From: Stomoxys calcitrans
Lineage: Eukaryota; Arthropoda; Insecta; Diptera; Muscidae
DNA length: 64,000 nt
Reading direction: 5' to 3'
Assembly: GCF_963082655.1 (NCBI RefSeq)
Contig: NC_081555.1
Span: 26,904,776 to 26,968,775, forward strand
In this document: piece by piece, positions 1 to 10,647 of the stretch
Position numbering within the stretch: the first letter of the stretch is position 1
Layout of the letters: every line of letters starts with the position of its first letter
Made by a program: the position numbers and the translations under genes
Notes under the pieces: model-generated
What the model was told of the DNA's origin: nothing
What the model saw: only the letters and a program-made list of their open reading frames with translations
Databases searched by the model: none

Positions 1-480
1 ACTTAATTCACAATTCATAACGGTTGCGCGCACAATTTCAGTTTATTATGGAGAACAAAAAACAATAAAACTTGAGTGCTCTTATCCACACAAAGACTGA
101 TTACAGACTAAAACACAATGGTCGCTGAAAATGTTCTATTCTGCTGCTGAGACTGCTGCTGCTTAGCTAGCCGCAAAAAAAAAATGTCGAAGTCATTATA
201 GTCATGCAGCGGAGCGAGGAAAATTAAATGAGACACCACATCAGTCGATGATCTGTAGACCTGTTGACAAGGAAAAGTGGGGGTGGGAAGGGGGGGAGGT
301 AACATGTGGTTTACTGGCATATATATGCTTGATTACCGGTAAAAAGAATACTGACTTACGTCGCAGAATAGTTAAATATTTTAGTTGTTGTATTAGTACT
401 TGCAAATAGTTGTTGGATATTAGAACAGGTTTAGCTGATAAGAATCTAAAGTTGAAATTCATTCAAAATTTTAAACAATA
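1..480. other. Non-coding, no recognised feature
   Basis: This is mixed-composition sequence with a CTGCTG-rich stretch near 140-165 and a G-rich run near 278-300. The open frames here are short, overlap on the minus strand and show no domain. I see no gene in it. Confidence 0.5.
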
Positions 481-507
481 GAAGTTATTACTTACTTACT
501 TTAATTG

Positions 508-868
508 GCTATGACAGAACATTTGTTCAACTAGCCGAACGTAGAATAGCGTTCCAAGCATCTCGATCTTCTGCGCTCATTTTATAATATCTGACTCCAT
601 GTTTCAAGGTGTCTCCCACCACTTTATCTATCCATCTGGCTTTTGGTCGTTCCGGTTTGCGTGTACCACCGTGTTTGCCCTCAAAAGACTTTTTTGCTGG
701 AGTTCTTCACCCATTCTATTTTGATACGTGTAACTATGCTATCGTCGTCGTATAGCTCGTGGTTCATACAACGCCTATATTCTCCATTTACGCAATCAGG
801 TCCATTTATTTTACGAAGAATCTTTCTCTCAAACACTCCAAGCACTGCCTCGTCTTCTTTCACAAGTA
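508..868 (-). pseudogene. RTE-type LINE, C-terminal reverse-transcriptase tail fragment
   Basis: Read on the minus strand, the stretch 863-681 gives FERKILRKINGPDCVNGEYR followed by HELY. After a frame change the stretch 660-540 gives RPKARWID and DRDAWNAIL. These are the closing segments of the RTE-like endonuclease/reverse-transcriptase polyprotein common in insects. The frame change and the lack of upstream RT motifs show a dead 3' fragment. Family placement rests on recognising these motifs; the exact clade is less certain than the fact that it is a LINE. Confidence 0.72.
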
Positions 869-1175
869 CCCATGCTTTAGAATCAGTGTCTTGTATAGTG
901 TTATAATCGTCTATCGAGAGGTGGCCTTGTTTCTAAACTGCTTGCTTACTTGGTTTTCCGAACGTGACTTAAACCAGTTGTTTCAACGCCCTCTGTTGGT
1001 ATTGAGGGATACAAATTTCATAGGAATGACTGTTAATATTCTAGAGGTGGTGGTGTTGGTGTTTACATTTCCAAGAAGCTAAAACATAAGTTTATATTTG
1101 AGAGTTCCGTTTTAAATAGATGTAAATCTTTATTTCTCGAAATTTACTCTGTCTCGTCAAAGATTTTGTTCGGAG

Positions 1176-1632
1176 TTGTGTAAGAGTACCTTAATTTCTG
1201 CTCTGTTTGATCAGCTGTTGTCATATGTACCTGTTGTAAGCATTAGGATTCAGAAGACAATGAACGAATTGATGAATTCCAATAGTGTTAAATTTTTTCA
1301 GTCATTGCGAGACCTGGGATTTTTGATTACGAGGAGAATTATACTCCAGAGAAATGGAAGGTTCAGAGCAAAAGGGAAGTACTTCTTTAGACGTTTTAAT
1401 GGGCTTGGTTCTGATGGTCTATGGACAATTCTACGTGGATGACGACTTAGATGAAATAAATAGTTCTTTTGTAAGCAGTAGTTCACCGAGTTCGTTTCAA
1501 ACTCTTGGGTTTGAAATCCTTATCCTATCTTGAGGATGGATTTTCATTCAGCGGTGTGGGAATTAACGATGTTACTCTTGCGGTTGCCAAATTAAAATCG
1601 AAATCTGTTGGTGTTGACGGAACATCGATATA
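1176..1632 (+). pseudogene. Non-LTR retrotransposon fragment, start of the RT region
   Basis: Plus-strand frames give LDEINSSFVSSSSPSSFQTL and, close to 1550-1630, FSFSGVGINDV followed by AVAKLKSKSVGVDG. The last piece matches the 'LKSKAVGLDG' segment at the beginning of the reverse-transcriptase domain of Jockey-like LINEs. Frames switch several times, so the copy is dead. It ends where the family R repeat begins, near 1633, so the rest was lost or displaced. Confidence 0.5.
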
Positions 1633-2683
1633 AATTTTACACCCATCACCAAAGGATGCGAGTACACTAATCTAGTCATTCCGTTTGTAACACCTTGAAA
1701 TATTCGTCTAAGAGCCCATAAAGTATATATATTCTTCATCGTATCGACGCTTTAAGTCAATCTAGCCACGTCCGTCCGACTGTCCGTCAGTCTGTCTACC
1801 GAAATCACGATAGCGGTCGATCGCGTAGAGCTAGCAGCTTGAAATTTTGCACAGATAGCTAATTTTGATGTAGGTCATTGGGAATTGCAAATGGGCCATA
1901 TCGGTTCAGATTTAGATATAGCTCCCATATAAACCGATCTCCTGATTTGACTTCTTGAGCCCTTTAAAGCCGCAATTTTTGACTGGAATTTTGCATGTAG
2001 TGTTCTGTTATGACTTCCATCAACTGTGTTAAGTACGGTTCAAATCGGTCCATAAACAGACATATTGGGTTGCCCAAAAAGTAATTGCGGATTTTTCATA
2101 TAGTCGGCGTTGACAAATTTTTTCACAGCTTCTGACTCTGTAATTGCATTTTTTCTTCTGTCAGTTATCAGCTGTTACTTTTAGCTTGCTTTACAAAAAA
2201 ATTGAAAAAAAAGAATATTTGATTAAAGTTCATTCTAAGTTTTATTAAAAATGCATTTACTTTCTTTTAAAAAATCTGCAATTACTTTTTGGGCAACCCA
2301 ATAGCTTCCATATATACCGATCACCCGATTTGACTTCTTGAGCCCCTGGAAGCCGCAATTTTTGTCCGATTTGGCTGAAATTGCATGTGGTGCCTTACTA
2401 TGACTTCCAACAACTGTGTCTAGTATGGTTCAAATCGGTCTATAGCCTGATATAGCTCCCATATAAACTGATATCTTGATTTGTTTTCTTGAACCCTTTC
2501 AAGCCGATTTGCCTGAAATTTAGCATATAGTGTTCTGTTATGACTTTCTACACCTGCGCCAAGTACGGTCCCAATCGGTCTATAACCAGATATAGCTCCC
2601 ATATATTAGTAAAATCCATGGTGGTGGGTTCCCAAGATTCGGCCCGCCCGATGTTAGCAAGTTTTTACTTGTTATTTTGAAAT
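1633..2683 (+). repeat. Family R dispersed repeat, copy 1 (tandem ~105-bp units)
   Basis: The head reads ACACCCATCACCAAAGGATG, followed by a CATAAAGTATATATATTCTT box and a GTCCGTCC/TGTCTG box near 1768-1800. It then carries several ~105-110 bp units, each with 'GATATAGCTCCCATATAAAC', 'GACTTCTTGAGCCC', 'CTGAAATTT' and 'GTTATGACTTCCAACAACTG'. The tail is 'GGCCCGCCCGATGTTAGCAA' and a TTTTTACTTGTT run near 2640-2675. The same head, units and tail recur at eight other places in the window. It has no coding potential. A mariner-like MITE is nested at 2065-2301. Confidence 0.8.
2065..2301 (+). mobile_element. Mariner-like MITE (237 bp), copy 1
   Basis: The element begins TTGGGTTGCCCAAAAAGTAA and ends with the inverted complement, TTACTTTTTGGGCAACCCAA. 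It is flanked by TA on both sides (2063-2064 and 2302-2303), the target duplication typical of the Tc1/mariner superfamily. The interior is AT-rich, lacks a transposase frame, and includes CTTCTGTCAGTTATCAGCTG. It sits inside family R copy 1. Two further copies are at 31234-31453 (same orientation) and 48622-48858 (opposite). Confidence 0.9.
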
Positions 2684-2985
2684 CGTTTGCTGCTCAATAC
2701 CATGTTCTTGCCGCAGCGAAGTCTATTAGCCTCAATCCATTATGGAAAGTTTCTTCGTATAGGCTAAACTTTCCACAGCCAAATTTATGACCCGTGTTAT
2801 GGCAGCTATAGTATAGTTCTTCACCATTTGGTGTTGTTGTGACGCCATTCCCAGTCCATCTCACTTGCTGTAAGGCAGTAATATCTACGTTTTACTTATC
2901 CAATACATCCGCTAACGCGTATACTGCACCTTCTCTATAGAGAGTTCGGACATTTCAGGAGCAGATCCGCAAATCATGGTCCTTT
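2684..2985 (-). pseudogene. RTE-type LINE, endonuclease-domain fragment
   Basis: Minus-strand translation gives LYREGAVYALADVLDK, then QQVRWTGNGV, ELYYSCHNTGHKFGCG, and RLIDFAAARTWY. These match the AP-endonuclease half of RTE-type LINEs, including the Q/E-x-RW-G segment and the 'LIDFA..R' segment. A stop follows the last motif, so it is degraded. It abuts the tail of family R copy 1. Confidence 0.65.
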
Positions 2986-2997
2986 TTTCGTTTGCGT

Positions 2998-3700
2998 GGG
3001 TCGTCAACGTTTTCATACCCACCACCGAAGGATGGGGGTATATTCATTTTGTTATTCCGTTTGCAAATAACCATTTCCGACTCTATAAGGTATATATATT
3101 CTTGATCGTTGTAAAAATCTATGACGATCTAGCCATGTCCGTCCGTCTGTCATGCTACAGTCTTTAAAACAGAGTTATTGAACTGAAACTTTGCACAGAT
3201 TCTTTTTTGTCCATAGACATTTTAGGTTCGAAGATGGGCTATATCGGACTATATCAGTATATAGCCCGCATATAGAACGATCCTCCGATTTAAGGTCTTA
3301 GGCCCATAAAAGCCATATTTATTATCCGATTTTGCAGAAATTTGGGACAGTGAGTTGTATTAGGCTCCTCGACATGTTTTTGCAGGTTGGCTCAGATCGG
3401 TCCAGATTTAGATATAGCTGCCATATAGGCCGATCTCTCGATTTAAAGTCTTGGCCCCATAAAAGACGCAATTTTTTGTCCGATTTCGCTGAAATTTGGA
3501 ACAGTGAGTTGTGTTAGGGCCTTCGACATCCTTTTTCAATTAAGCTCAGTTCGGTCCAGATTAGCATATAGCTGCCATATAGAAGATCTCTCGATTTAAA
3601 TTTTTGGACCCATAAAATGCGCATTTATTATCCGACTTTGCTGAAATTTGACACTTATGTTAGGCTCCGTTGTAGTTAAATCGTCAATGGGTTACCAATA
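2998..3700 (+). repeat. Family R dispersed repeat, copy 2
   Basis: The head reads TACCCACCACCGAAGGATGG, followed by a GTATATATATTCTTGATCGT box and GTCCGTCCGTCTGTCATG. About three ~115-bp units follow, of a second subtype: 'GCTGCCATATAGGCCGATCT', 'CCCATAAAAG', 'CGATTTCGCTGAAATTTGG' and 'ACAGTGAGTTGT'. The usual 3' tail is missing. It is non-coding. Confidence 0.75.
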
Positions 3701-4690
3701 GTTGTTCATTATTAAGTAACAGTTAGGTCTTCTGTTTACTATGTAGAATAACAGGTTAGCAGCAGAAATATTCCCGAATGAGTTAAAAAAACTTGGTTTT
3801 GGAGTATAATTGTTAAAGGGGTTTCTAAGTCAGACCAAGGTGCTGTGTGTTGCAAAACGTCAACATCACGCAATAAATTGCACATGGTTAAAATACTCAT
3901 AAATGTTGCCGCTGAAAAAGTTTTTGATGTTCTCTAATAAGCTTTCAGACACAACAAATACGCTTCAGTATATCGGCCATTGAACCCATGCAAGCATAAT
4001 GGCTATTGCTGTTATAGTTCACCCACCTTATCGAAGCTTATCGATGCGGAAATAAAAAACATAGTTCAGATAATGTTTGATTTTTTTTATTTATTATAAC
4101 AACAAGTATTTATTATTATGTTTTTTGTTTTCTTTTGTTTTTGTTTTTAAATCTAATCAGTTGTTTATTATCAGATTTGAATAATAATAATAACATTTAT
4201 CAAATGTCTTAAATGTCTCTAGTTTAAGTGGTTTTGTTGTTTTAGATTTTTGTAAAACAATTATAATACAATTGAAGTTATATCTTATATTTTTTAAATA
4301 AATAAATGGTGATTAATATTTCCGAAAAAGAAAAACATACACAATATGCATCATTTTAACATTCCTTTTGTGCTTCTTTTACAGATTTTTTTGTTTCTTC
4401 TTCTTTTTACTATTCATTGTAATAATATGATTTATTTACCTAATAAGTATTATTGACAATTGTTTTGGGTTTTTTAAAATGTTAACTGACATTTTGTTTT
4501 AAATGATCTTTAATTCATTAATATGAATTTATTAAACATTTTTAAATGGGCAAAACATAAGAAATTTGAAATAGAGAACATGATTTTTAATTCATTTATA
4601 TGAAACTGTAAAACATTTTTAAATAGACAAAGTATAAATGTTGGATTCGAAATTGTGATTTTTATTTAAACAATGGGTATATTAAGTCAT
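3701..4690. other. AT-rich non-coding stretch
   Basis: It is mainly A/T, with T-rich runs at 4080-4150 and 4370-4400, and an internal near-repetition of 'TTTAATTCATTAATATGAA' and 'TTTTTAATTCATTTATATGA' near 4510-4610. I see no gene or recognised element. Confidence 0.5.
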
Positions 4691-4839
4691 AACATTTGGT
4701 TGAAAGGAAATAGGGTGACTTGGGGATGTTGGAAAGCAAGCAACGGCTCAACGGTTTTGACTTGGTTTTTCTTGGTCTTCCTTCACCCCAAATGTGGACA
4801 CAAACCTCCACTCGATATCACCTGGGTAGTTTCCTTTAA

Positions 4840-5430
4840 CATCCGTTATTGATACTGAGCTAAAATGGGCCAAGGGGTCACCGATAGAACAATAAAAAGA
4901 CGCACTGTTTCAAATTTCATTAAAATCGGATGAAAAATGCTCGTTTTATGGGCTCAATACTCTATTTCGGGAGATCGGTCTATATGGCACATATCTCCAA
5001 ATATGGTCCGATCTGTACCACATTTGACAGAAATAGGTCGAGGTCTACCAGAAGACACTGTGCCAAATTTAATCGAATTCGGTTAATAAATGGATCTTTT
5101 ATGGCCTCAATCCCTTGTATCGGGTGGTCGGCCTAAGGGCAGTTATATCCAAATATGGTCCCATTTGAACCGCACTTCACAGAAATGAATAGGGTTCTAC
5201 CAGTACTCACTGCGTCAAAATTCCTTGAAATCGGATGAAAAATTACCAATTCATTGCCTCAAGACTTAAAGTCTGTAGATCGGTCTATATAGTGGCTATA
5301 TTTAACTAAAATCCGATTTATAAAAAATACGAAAGCATCAAAAAATTTTTGAAAAATGTTTTTATACCCAAGATAACTGCAAAATTATAAATACCCAGCT
5401 TTTGGGTGGGGTATTTACCCATCGCCCATT
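4840..5430 (-). repeat. Family R dispersed repeat, copy 3 (reverse orientation)
   Basis: The reverse complement of this stretch shows the second-subtype units: GACCGATCT, CCATAAAA, GAAATTTG and AATATGGTCCGATC. At least three degenerate ~120-bp units lie between 4860 and 5330. A short TATAAATACCCAGC / GGGGTATTTACCC inverted motif follows at 5385-5425. The open frames across it come from the unit structure. Confidence 0.6.
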
Positions 5431-5509
5431 TACTTCCATCACACGTAGAACTTGAAGAAATTACTATGAAAAAACGAAGAAAATTAAAAGTGGATCCCCT
5501 CTATGTTTA

Positions 5510-6850
5510 GGATCCCCGCAAACCTTTTTTAGGACCATGATTTGTGTATCTGGAATATCCGCACTCTTTATAGAGAGGGTACAGTATACGCGCAGGGGGA
5601 AACACCTTTTCTCCAGCTTTACTCCGGTGAATGAGAGGCTAGCCACAAACCGCATAAAAGCCAAATTCTTCAATATCAGCCTTATTTGCGCCCATGTCTC
5701 GATGGAGGCCACCGTGGCGCAGAAATTAGCATGTCCGCCTATGACGTACAGGTGGCAAAATATCGATGGCACTATCGATATTTTATTTTTTGTCTGAATA
5801 TTGGTTGATATTTTTCCGATTAATACTACCGGAACAAAAATAAACGACTTGACACTGAATGCATCCTATAAGATATGAATGATCCTATAAGCCTTTAGAG
5901 GGCGAAGGAAAATATCTTTGACCTAATAGTCGGAAAATTGTGCTTGCACAAAGAAACTTCCGATTATAGGTTGAAGTTAACAGACTTCGGCGCGACAAAG
6001 AACATGGTAGTTGGCAGCAACAGATTCCAACATCAGCCGTGTAGGCTGTCTCCCGACCAAAACACCAGAAACCAAATACAATAGATCATGTTAAGGTAGA
6101 TGGAAGGCACACAACCAGCGTGTTAAATGTAGGAACGAGCCGAGAGGCGAACATTGATTCAGATCATTACCTTGTTGCAGCAAAGGTTCGCACACGTCTG
6201 ACAATGAACGAAAGCTGGACATGGGAAACAACAAATGACAACGTCATACTCCAGTCGGCTGACCCAATTGCTTGAAGAAAGCACTCCCGATAGTATAGCA
6301 GCGTAATGGCAAACCATTGCCCACTCTATTGAAAGAGCCGCAACATCCGTACTTGGGTACCCATGAATCCATGGTACCATCAGGAGTGCCAACAAACTAC
6401 TGAATGCGGCAAAAAGGGCAACATTACAGTCAGTAGCAACGCGCCAGATGAAGGAGGGGTATTGGGAGAAAAGGAGGGAGGAGAAACGTCTCTTCCGCAG
6501 GAAGAAGTGGGAAATGGAAAGACGTGAGTGTGAGCAAATCCATATGTCCAGGAGCCAGAATGAAGTCCGAAAATTCTACCAAAGAATTAAACATCAAACC
6601 GATGGATTTGGTACAGGCACATCCTCCTGCAGAGACATGTTAGGAAATCTGGGAACTGATACAAGACAAGAAAGACCACTTTTCCCAGCTGCTGGTATCT
6701 GATGATGGTGGCCATGAGTTTAACGTAGAACCAAGGTATAGAATGTTTATCTTCTAGTCAGAATGATGTCCAAGCTGCTGACTGAACTGTATAAGACCGG
6801 AGTCGACATGTTGATAAGGCGTATGGTTTAGCTCGTCTATGCAATTTGAC
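5510..6850 (+). pseudogene. RTE-type LINE, endonuclease plus linker, frameshifted
   Basis: In order along the plus strand: SFTPVNERLATNRIKAKFFN (about 5610-5680) and LICAH (end of one endonuclease strand) come first. Then KFCLHKETSDYRLKLTDFGA and NMVVGSNRFQHQ (about 5940-6040). Then IDHVKVDGRH, EANIDSDHYLVAAKVRTRL (about 6080-6200), which contains the SDH motif that closes the endonuclease fold. Then WEKRREEKRLFRRKKWEMER and RSQNEVRKFYQRIKHQTDGF (about 6450-6610), which lead toward the RT domain. Several frame changes and stops show it is dead, and the RT itself is absent. A tRNA-derived SINE head is spliced into it at 5706-5746 and about 150 bp of unrelated AT-rich sequence follows. Confidence 0.8.
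5706..5746 (+). mobile_element. SINE head fragment (tRNA-derived A-box region)
   Basis: GGCCACCGTGGCGCAGAAAT and GTCCGCCTATGACG match the first ~40 bp of the SINE seen complete at 21668-21977. Only the A-box end is present. The B box and body are missing. It breaks the LINE endonuclease frame right after its LICAH motif. Confidence 0.6.
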
Positions 6851-7436
6851 TATAAGAACGCATACTTGATGTACGGAACCTCAGCGTACTACATTAAAGA
6901 GATTTTGTCCTAATTTAAAAGATTTGAGCTAAAGATTAGCAAACTTAATTTAGAGATGATTAATTTTCCAACTTGTTAAGGAAACATTCCCTTTGGTGAA
7001 ATATATTTTCGTTTGTTTCTCTTTCGAGACGTGCTCAATGATAGGAGGTTTTCTTGGCAAATGAAAAGGAAAGCCAGAGATCGCTCGCCACACACACCAA
7101 TCACTATGTGACGCGTTTTGTCTTTGGTTAGACTACTTTTCAACCATATTAGGTGTGGCAGCTTTAAGGGCCGTACGTTGGTATGTTGCATTTGTATCCT
7201 TTTTATTGCAAAATCGCCTCTATGATACAAGTACCACATTAACTACGCTCGACAACTCCGTCTATTAGCGTACATTTCCCAATGCATGCGTTTTTGTGCA
7301 AACGGCAAATTTTTTGTGTGCACAAATACTCTTCTCTCATGGTATACATATGATTCTGTACACCTGTTAAAAGTTGTATTGATGGCTTTGAACGTCAGAC
7401 AACGGCAACAGCAACGGCTATCGCTGCCGCTCCGTG
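6851..7436. other. Non-coding, no recognised feature
   Basis: This is ordinary mixed sequence. The 87-residue minus-strand frame at 6976-7239 shows no domain that I recognise. CAACGGCAACAGCAACGGC near 7401 is a short CAR-type run. Confidence 0.4.
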
Positions 7437-7440
7437 CGCC

Positions 7441-7575
7441 CAGGTTCGAATCCCGGCCGGGCTCTGCCGAATCTTTTCAGTTAAAATTTATTTTTGTCTG
7501 TTAAGGCGTAGATTACTAAATTTTACAATTTTTATTTGTTTCTCTTTGGGCAGAGCCCGGCTGGGATTCGAATCG
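7441..7575. repeat. Inverted repeat built on a tRNA-like B box
   Basis: The left arm carries GGTTCGAATCCCGGCCGGGC then TCTGCC near 7443-7468. The right arm carries GGGCAGAGCCCGGCTGGGAT then TCGAAT near 7549-7574. The arms are complementary except for about two positions, separated by roughly 80 bp. GGTTCGAATCC is a canonical RNA polymerase III B box. The first arm may be the 3' half of a tRNA or tRNA-derived element. No cloverleaf could be completed around it. Confidence 0.6.
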
Positions 7576-7760
7576 AGATGTTCAGGAGCCAGAATGAATT
7601 CCAAAAATTCTATCAAAGAATTAAACATCAAACCGATGGCTTTGGTACAGGCACATCCTCCTGCAGAGACAAAGAAGGAAATCTGGTAAGTGATACAGAC
7701 AGAGTGCTGAGGATATGGAAATTTTTCCCAGCTGCTAATATCTGACATTGGCGGCGAAGA
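7576..7760 (+). pseudogene. RTE-type LINE linker fragment
   Basis: Plus-strand residues FRSQNEFQKFYQRIKHQTDG then SSCRDKEGNL and VLRIWKFF match the RTE linker, and repeat almost exactly the segment at 6548-6690 of the larger RTE copy. The piece keeps 'CRDKEGNL', which the larger copy has as 'CRDMLGNL', so this is a separate copy rather than a local duplication of the mutated one. It is truncated at both ends. Confidence 0.7.
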
Positions 7761-7784
7761 GGATACCGCAGAACCAATCCCTGA

Positions 7785-8025
7785 TGATTTTGCTGACATT
7801 TTGCATTAAGTGTTTTGTTTCAACTATCAACAACTGTGCCAATTATGGTCCAAATCGGTACATAACCTGATATAGCTCCCATATAAACCGATCTCCCCAT
7901 TATATTTCCACTTTGGTCTCTAACCGCCAAACCAAGTATGGCCCCAATTTCGGGCAAAGAACTTACCAAATGCGATCCATGGTGGAGGACATTCGGCCCG
8001 GCCGAACATAGCATGCTTTTAATTG
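7785..8025 (+). repeat. Family R dispersed repeat, copy 4 (partial, 3' end)
   Basis: It holds one to two units with CAACAACTGTGCCAATTATG, CTGATATAGCTCCCATATAA and ACCGATCTCCCC, then the family tail: CCATGGTGGAGGAC, 'CGGCCCGGCCGAACATAGCA' and TGCTTTTAATTGTTT. The head is missing. Confidence 0.7.
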
Positions 8026-8030
8026 TTTCA

Positions 8031-8153
8031 AATGGCGTAGTTCCTCACAAATAGGGAGGGCATAACCACTGCTAAAATTTTTTTCTGATGTTCTCGCCAG
8101 GATACGAACACAGCGTCATAGGCGATTAGCTAACCTCTGCCCTACGGTGGCGC
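8031..8153 (-). mobile_element. tRNA-derived SINE, degraded 5' half
   Basis: The reverse complement begins with the head CCACCGTAGGGCAGAGGTTA and continues with TATGACGCTG, a damaged B-box region, CAGAAAAAAATTTTAGCAG and GCCCTCCCTATTTGTGAGGA. This matches the complete SINE at 21668-21977. It lies directly after the tail of family R copy 4. Confidence 0.75.
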
Positions 8154-8822
8154 ACTCAAATATACATACATCTGTGAAAACTTTTAGAGCTCTATGTTAA
8201 CTCTAACTAAGTTTGTCCAACGAATGTATGAAAAGGCAACACTGTGCGGCGTTAGTGTGAGCGATAAAGCGTGTTGTGAAATGGTTTATGGCAAGAACTC
8301 GCTTTGTCTCTGTATGATTAGCTTTGTTTATTTTTAAATTTGCCGTTATTGAGCTGTATTGGCTTCATTATTTGGCATTTCAATGGCATTGATTATTTTG
8401 TGTCTAAAATATGTGAATTATGTGCATAATTCAAATTCAAATTAAAATTTTACCACAAAGTTATTATTGTTTTTCTGCGCGCAGTATTGAGGTTGTTTGA
8501 AATTTGGCCAGTTCTTCCCTAGTTTGTAGAGAGTCAAAAGTTGTTACTGATGTCCTGATATAACTAAAAAAATCTCCGAATGATTTCTAAGTACGTAGTA
8601 CAAATTATGGTATACCCCATTATTTCTTCGACTTTTGTCAATTTTATGAATTCCTTTCTTTCTTAAAAAAAAATCATTAAGAGTATTTTGCGACAAAAAC
8701 ATTCTTCTTCTGAATCAATCTTGAATAAACAAACACCACTCTACAACTTAAACAAGCGATGTAAACAAACCACAAGCACGCACTCTGCCATATTTTATCA
8801 TAGTAGCATGCACTATTATTGC
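8154..8822. other. Non-coding, no recognised feature
   Basis: This is AT-leaning sequence with short A runs. There is no coding signal or recognisable element before the start of family P at 8825. Confidence 0.45.
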
Positions 8823-8824
8823 AT

Positions 8825-10042
8825 ACTAGCTGTACCCGGCCCGTTCTGCTGCGACTTTATTAGCACCACGCGAAAAATACGTTTCTTACTACCATATGTA
8901 TGTCCCAAGTACAATCAGTTTATCTTCTACCGCATACCTTTTATTGAACCCCATATAGCCATGGTAGGGGGGGTTGAGGGGTAGGCAACCTCCTATCACA
9001 TGAACCCCAGTTTTAATACCATATTCGTAATCTATTTCCGAATACCTTTCATTTGTGTCCCATATTATCATGATCGTCTTATATGCTCACTTGGGATGGT
9101 TTTGGGGCGGCCCACTTGGTAATTACACCTAATATATAATATTCGAAAATCATATTCGTATTCTAGTCCCGAATATTTTTCATTTGAGTCCCATATTGTC
9201 CCGATTGGTACACTTTGATTTTGGGCGATACTTTTGGGGCGGTTTTGGGCTTAGGGCGGCTCCCTAGATACTTGGATACAATTTTGTATGTCATAATTAT
9301 ACTCTACTCCCGAATATCTTTCATTGAAGACCCATATTGTCCCGAACGGTCCGCTTTTATTTAAGGTGGTACTCTTTGGACGACGCCCTGGGTATTTGGA
9401 TCCAATTTATGACACCATATTCGTATTCTACTTCCGAAAACTTTTTAGTTGACTCCCATATTGTCCGTACCGGTGCACTTTGATTTTTGGCGGCACTTTT
9501 GGGGCGGTTTTGGGCTTGGGACGGCTTCCTAAGTACTTGGACCCAATTTCATATTTATCATATTCATGCTCTACTCCCAAATATCTTTCATTTGAGTCCC
9601 ATATTTTCCCGATAGGTACATTTATGTTTTGGGCGCTACTTATGGGGCGGCCTCCTAGATACTTGGACCCAATTTTTAATAGCATATTCGTATTTAACTC
9701 CCAATAACCTTTCATTTGAGTCCCATATTGTCCCAGTCGGTAAATATGTCCTGCTGGAATGTTTTGGCGAGTGGGGTGGCCCTTTATATCATTTTTCATT
9801 TTCATGGCCCTTTATATCATTTTTCATTTATACCAATTTCATATTTGTGGGGTACCATAAGGTGGTATACAAAATTTCGCTTAAACCAGTTCACCCATTT
9901 CCGAAATGTTGCCTTTTTGAAGATGAGGGTAAGGGGGAGGGTACGCCCCCCCACCCTTCACAGGGGGCGCAAACTCTACCACCTGAGAAAATTTCAAGAA
10001 AATCGGTTCAGCCGGGTTCAGATTTGGATATAGCTCCCTTAT
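8825..10042 (+). repeat. Family P dispersed repeat, near-complete copy
   Basis: The head is CTAGCTGTACCCGGCCCG. The body is a run of ~115-125 bp units, each with 'TTTCATTTGAGTCCCATATT', 'GTCCCGA..GGTACA', 'TTTTGGGGCGG' and 'ACTTGGACCCAATTT'. The tail has AAAATTTCAAGAAAATCGGT then TCAGCC. Internal units begin near 9050, 9180, 9320, 9460, 9590 and 9710. Its frames on both strands come from the units and do not represent a protein. Other pieces lie at 35790, 36490, 38276 and 43560. Confidence 0.75.
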
Positions 10043-10647
10043 AGATGTATAGCCCGATTTTCACTTATGTTACTATTGTTGTAACCACATTTTCATGTGG
10101 AGGTAGCGATCCTCGTCAAGCTCCTGTAGGTGAGCAAGATCGTTTCGGTTTAAAGGACCGATCGCCGCTGGAACGAGGTGGCCATTGGTTATTTAATGAC
10201 GCCAATAACCTGCCTTATATCGAGCATCATAGGCACTCAATATTTGTGCAAGAGCTAGTGCCGCAGTTACAGCTACTCCGAATGGAGCAGTCCATTATTC
10301 ACAACCTGTGGACACGCCCGGTAGCTCGCAGCTAAGCTTCTCGTGACAGTAATGAAACCCACACAGATTGGACCTCAATGTGGTGCTCACACAGGGTTTG
10401 CACTTATAAGGCCCTAGTAGCTAAAATTTTCAACTGATCTGCACAAAATTTGGAATGGACTGTTTTGTCATCGATCTTATCACATGTGCAAAATAGCATC
10501 AACATTGGCTCAGAATATATATGGATATAGCTCCTATATATATGTGTCGCCCGATTGACACTTATTAAGCCGTAGTAACCCCGATTTCAAAACGATCTGC
10601 TCGAAATATGGCTCAGACTGATTTTGTTATAGTTTATGCTCTTGCAT
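10043..10647. other. Unassigned repeat-like sequence
   Basis: A 96-codon open frame at 10045-10335 has no domain that I recognise. The stretch 10420-10640 has diverged units with GGATATAGCTCCTATATATA and GCCCGATT, which loosely resemble family R and the tail of family P. I cannot place it more precisely. Confidence 0.35.

Noticed and set aside
9428..9805. 125-codon open frame on the minus strand
   Set aside because: It spans several family P units and its translation repeats with them, so it is a by-product of the repeat.
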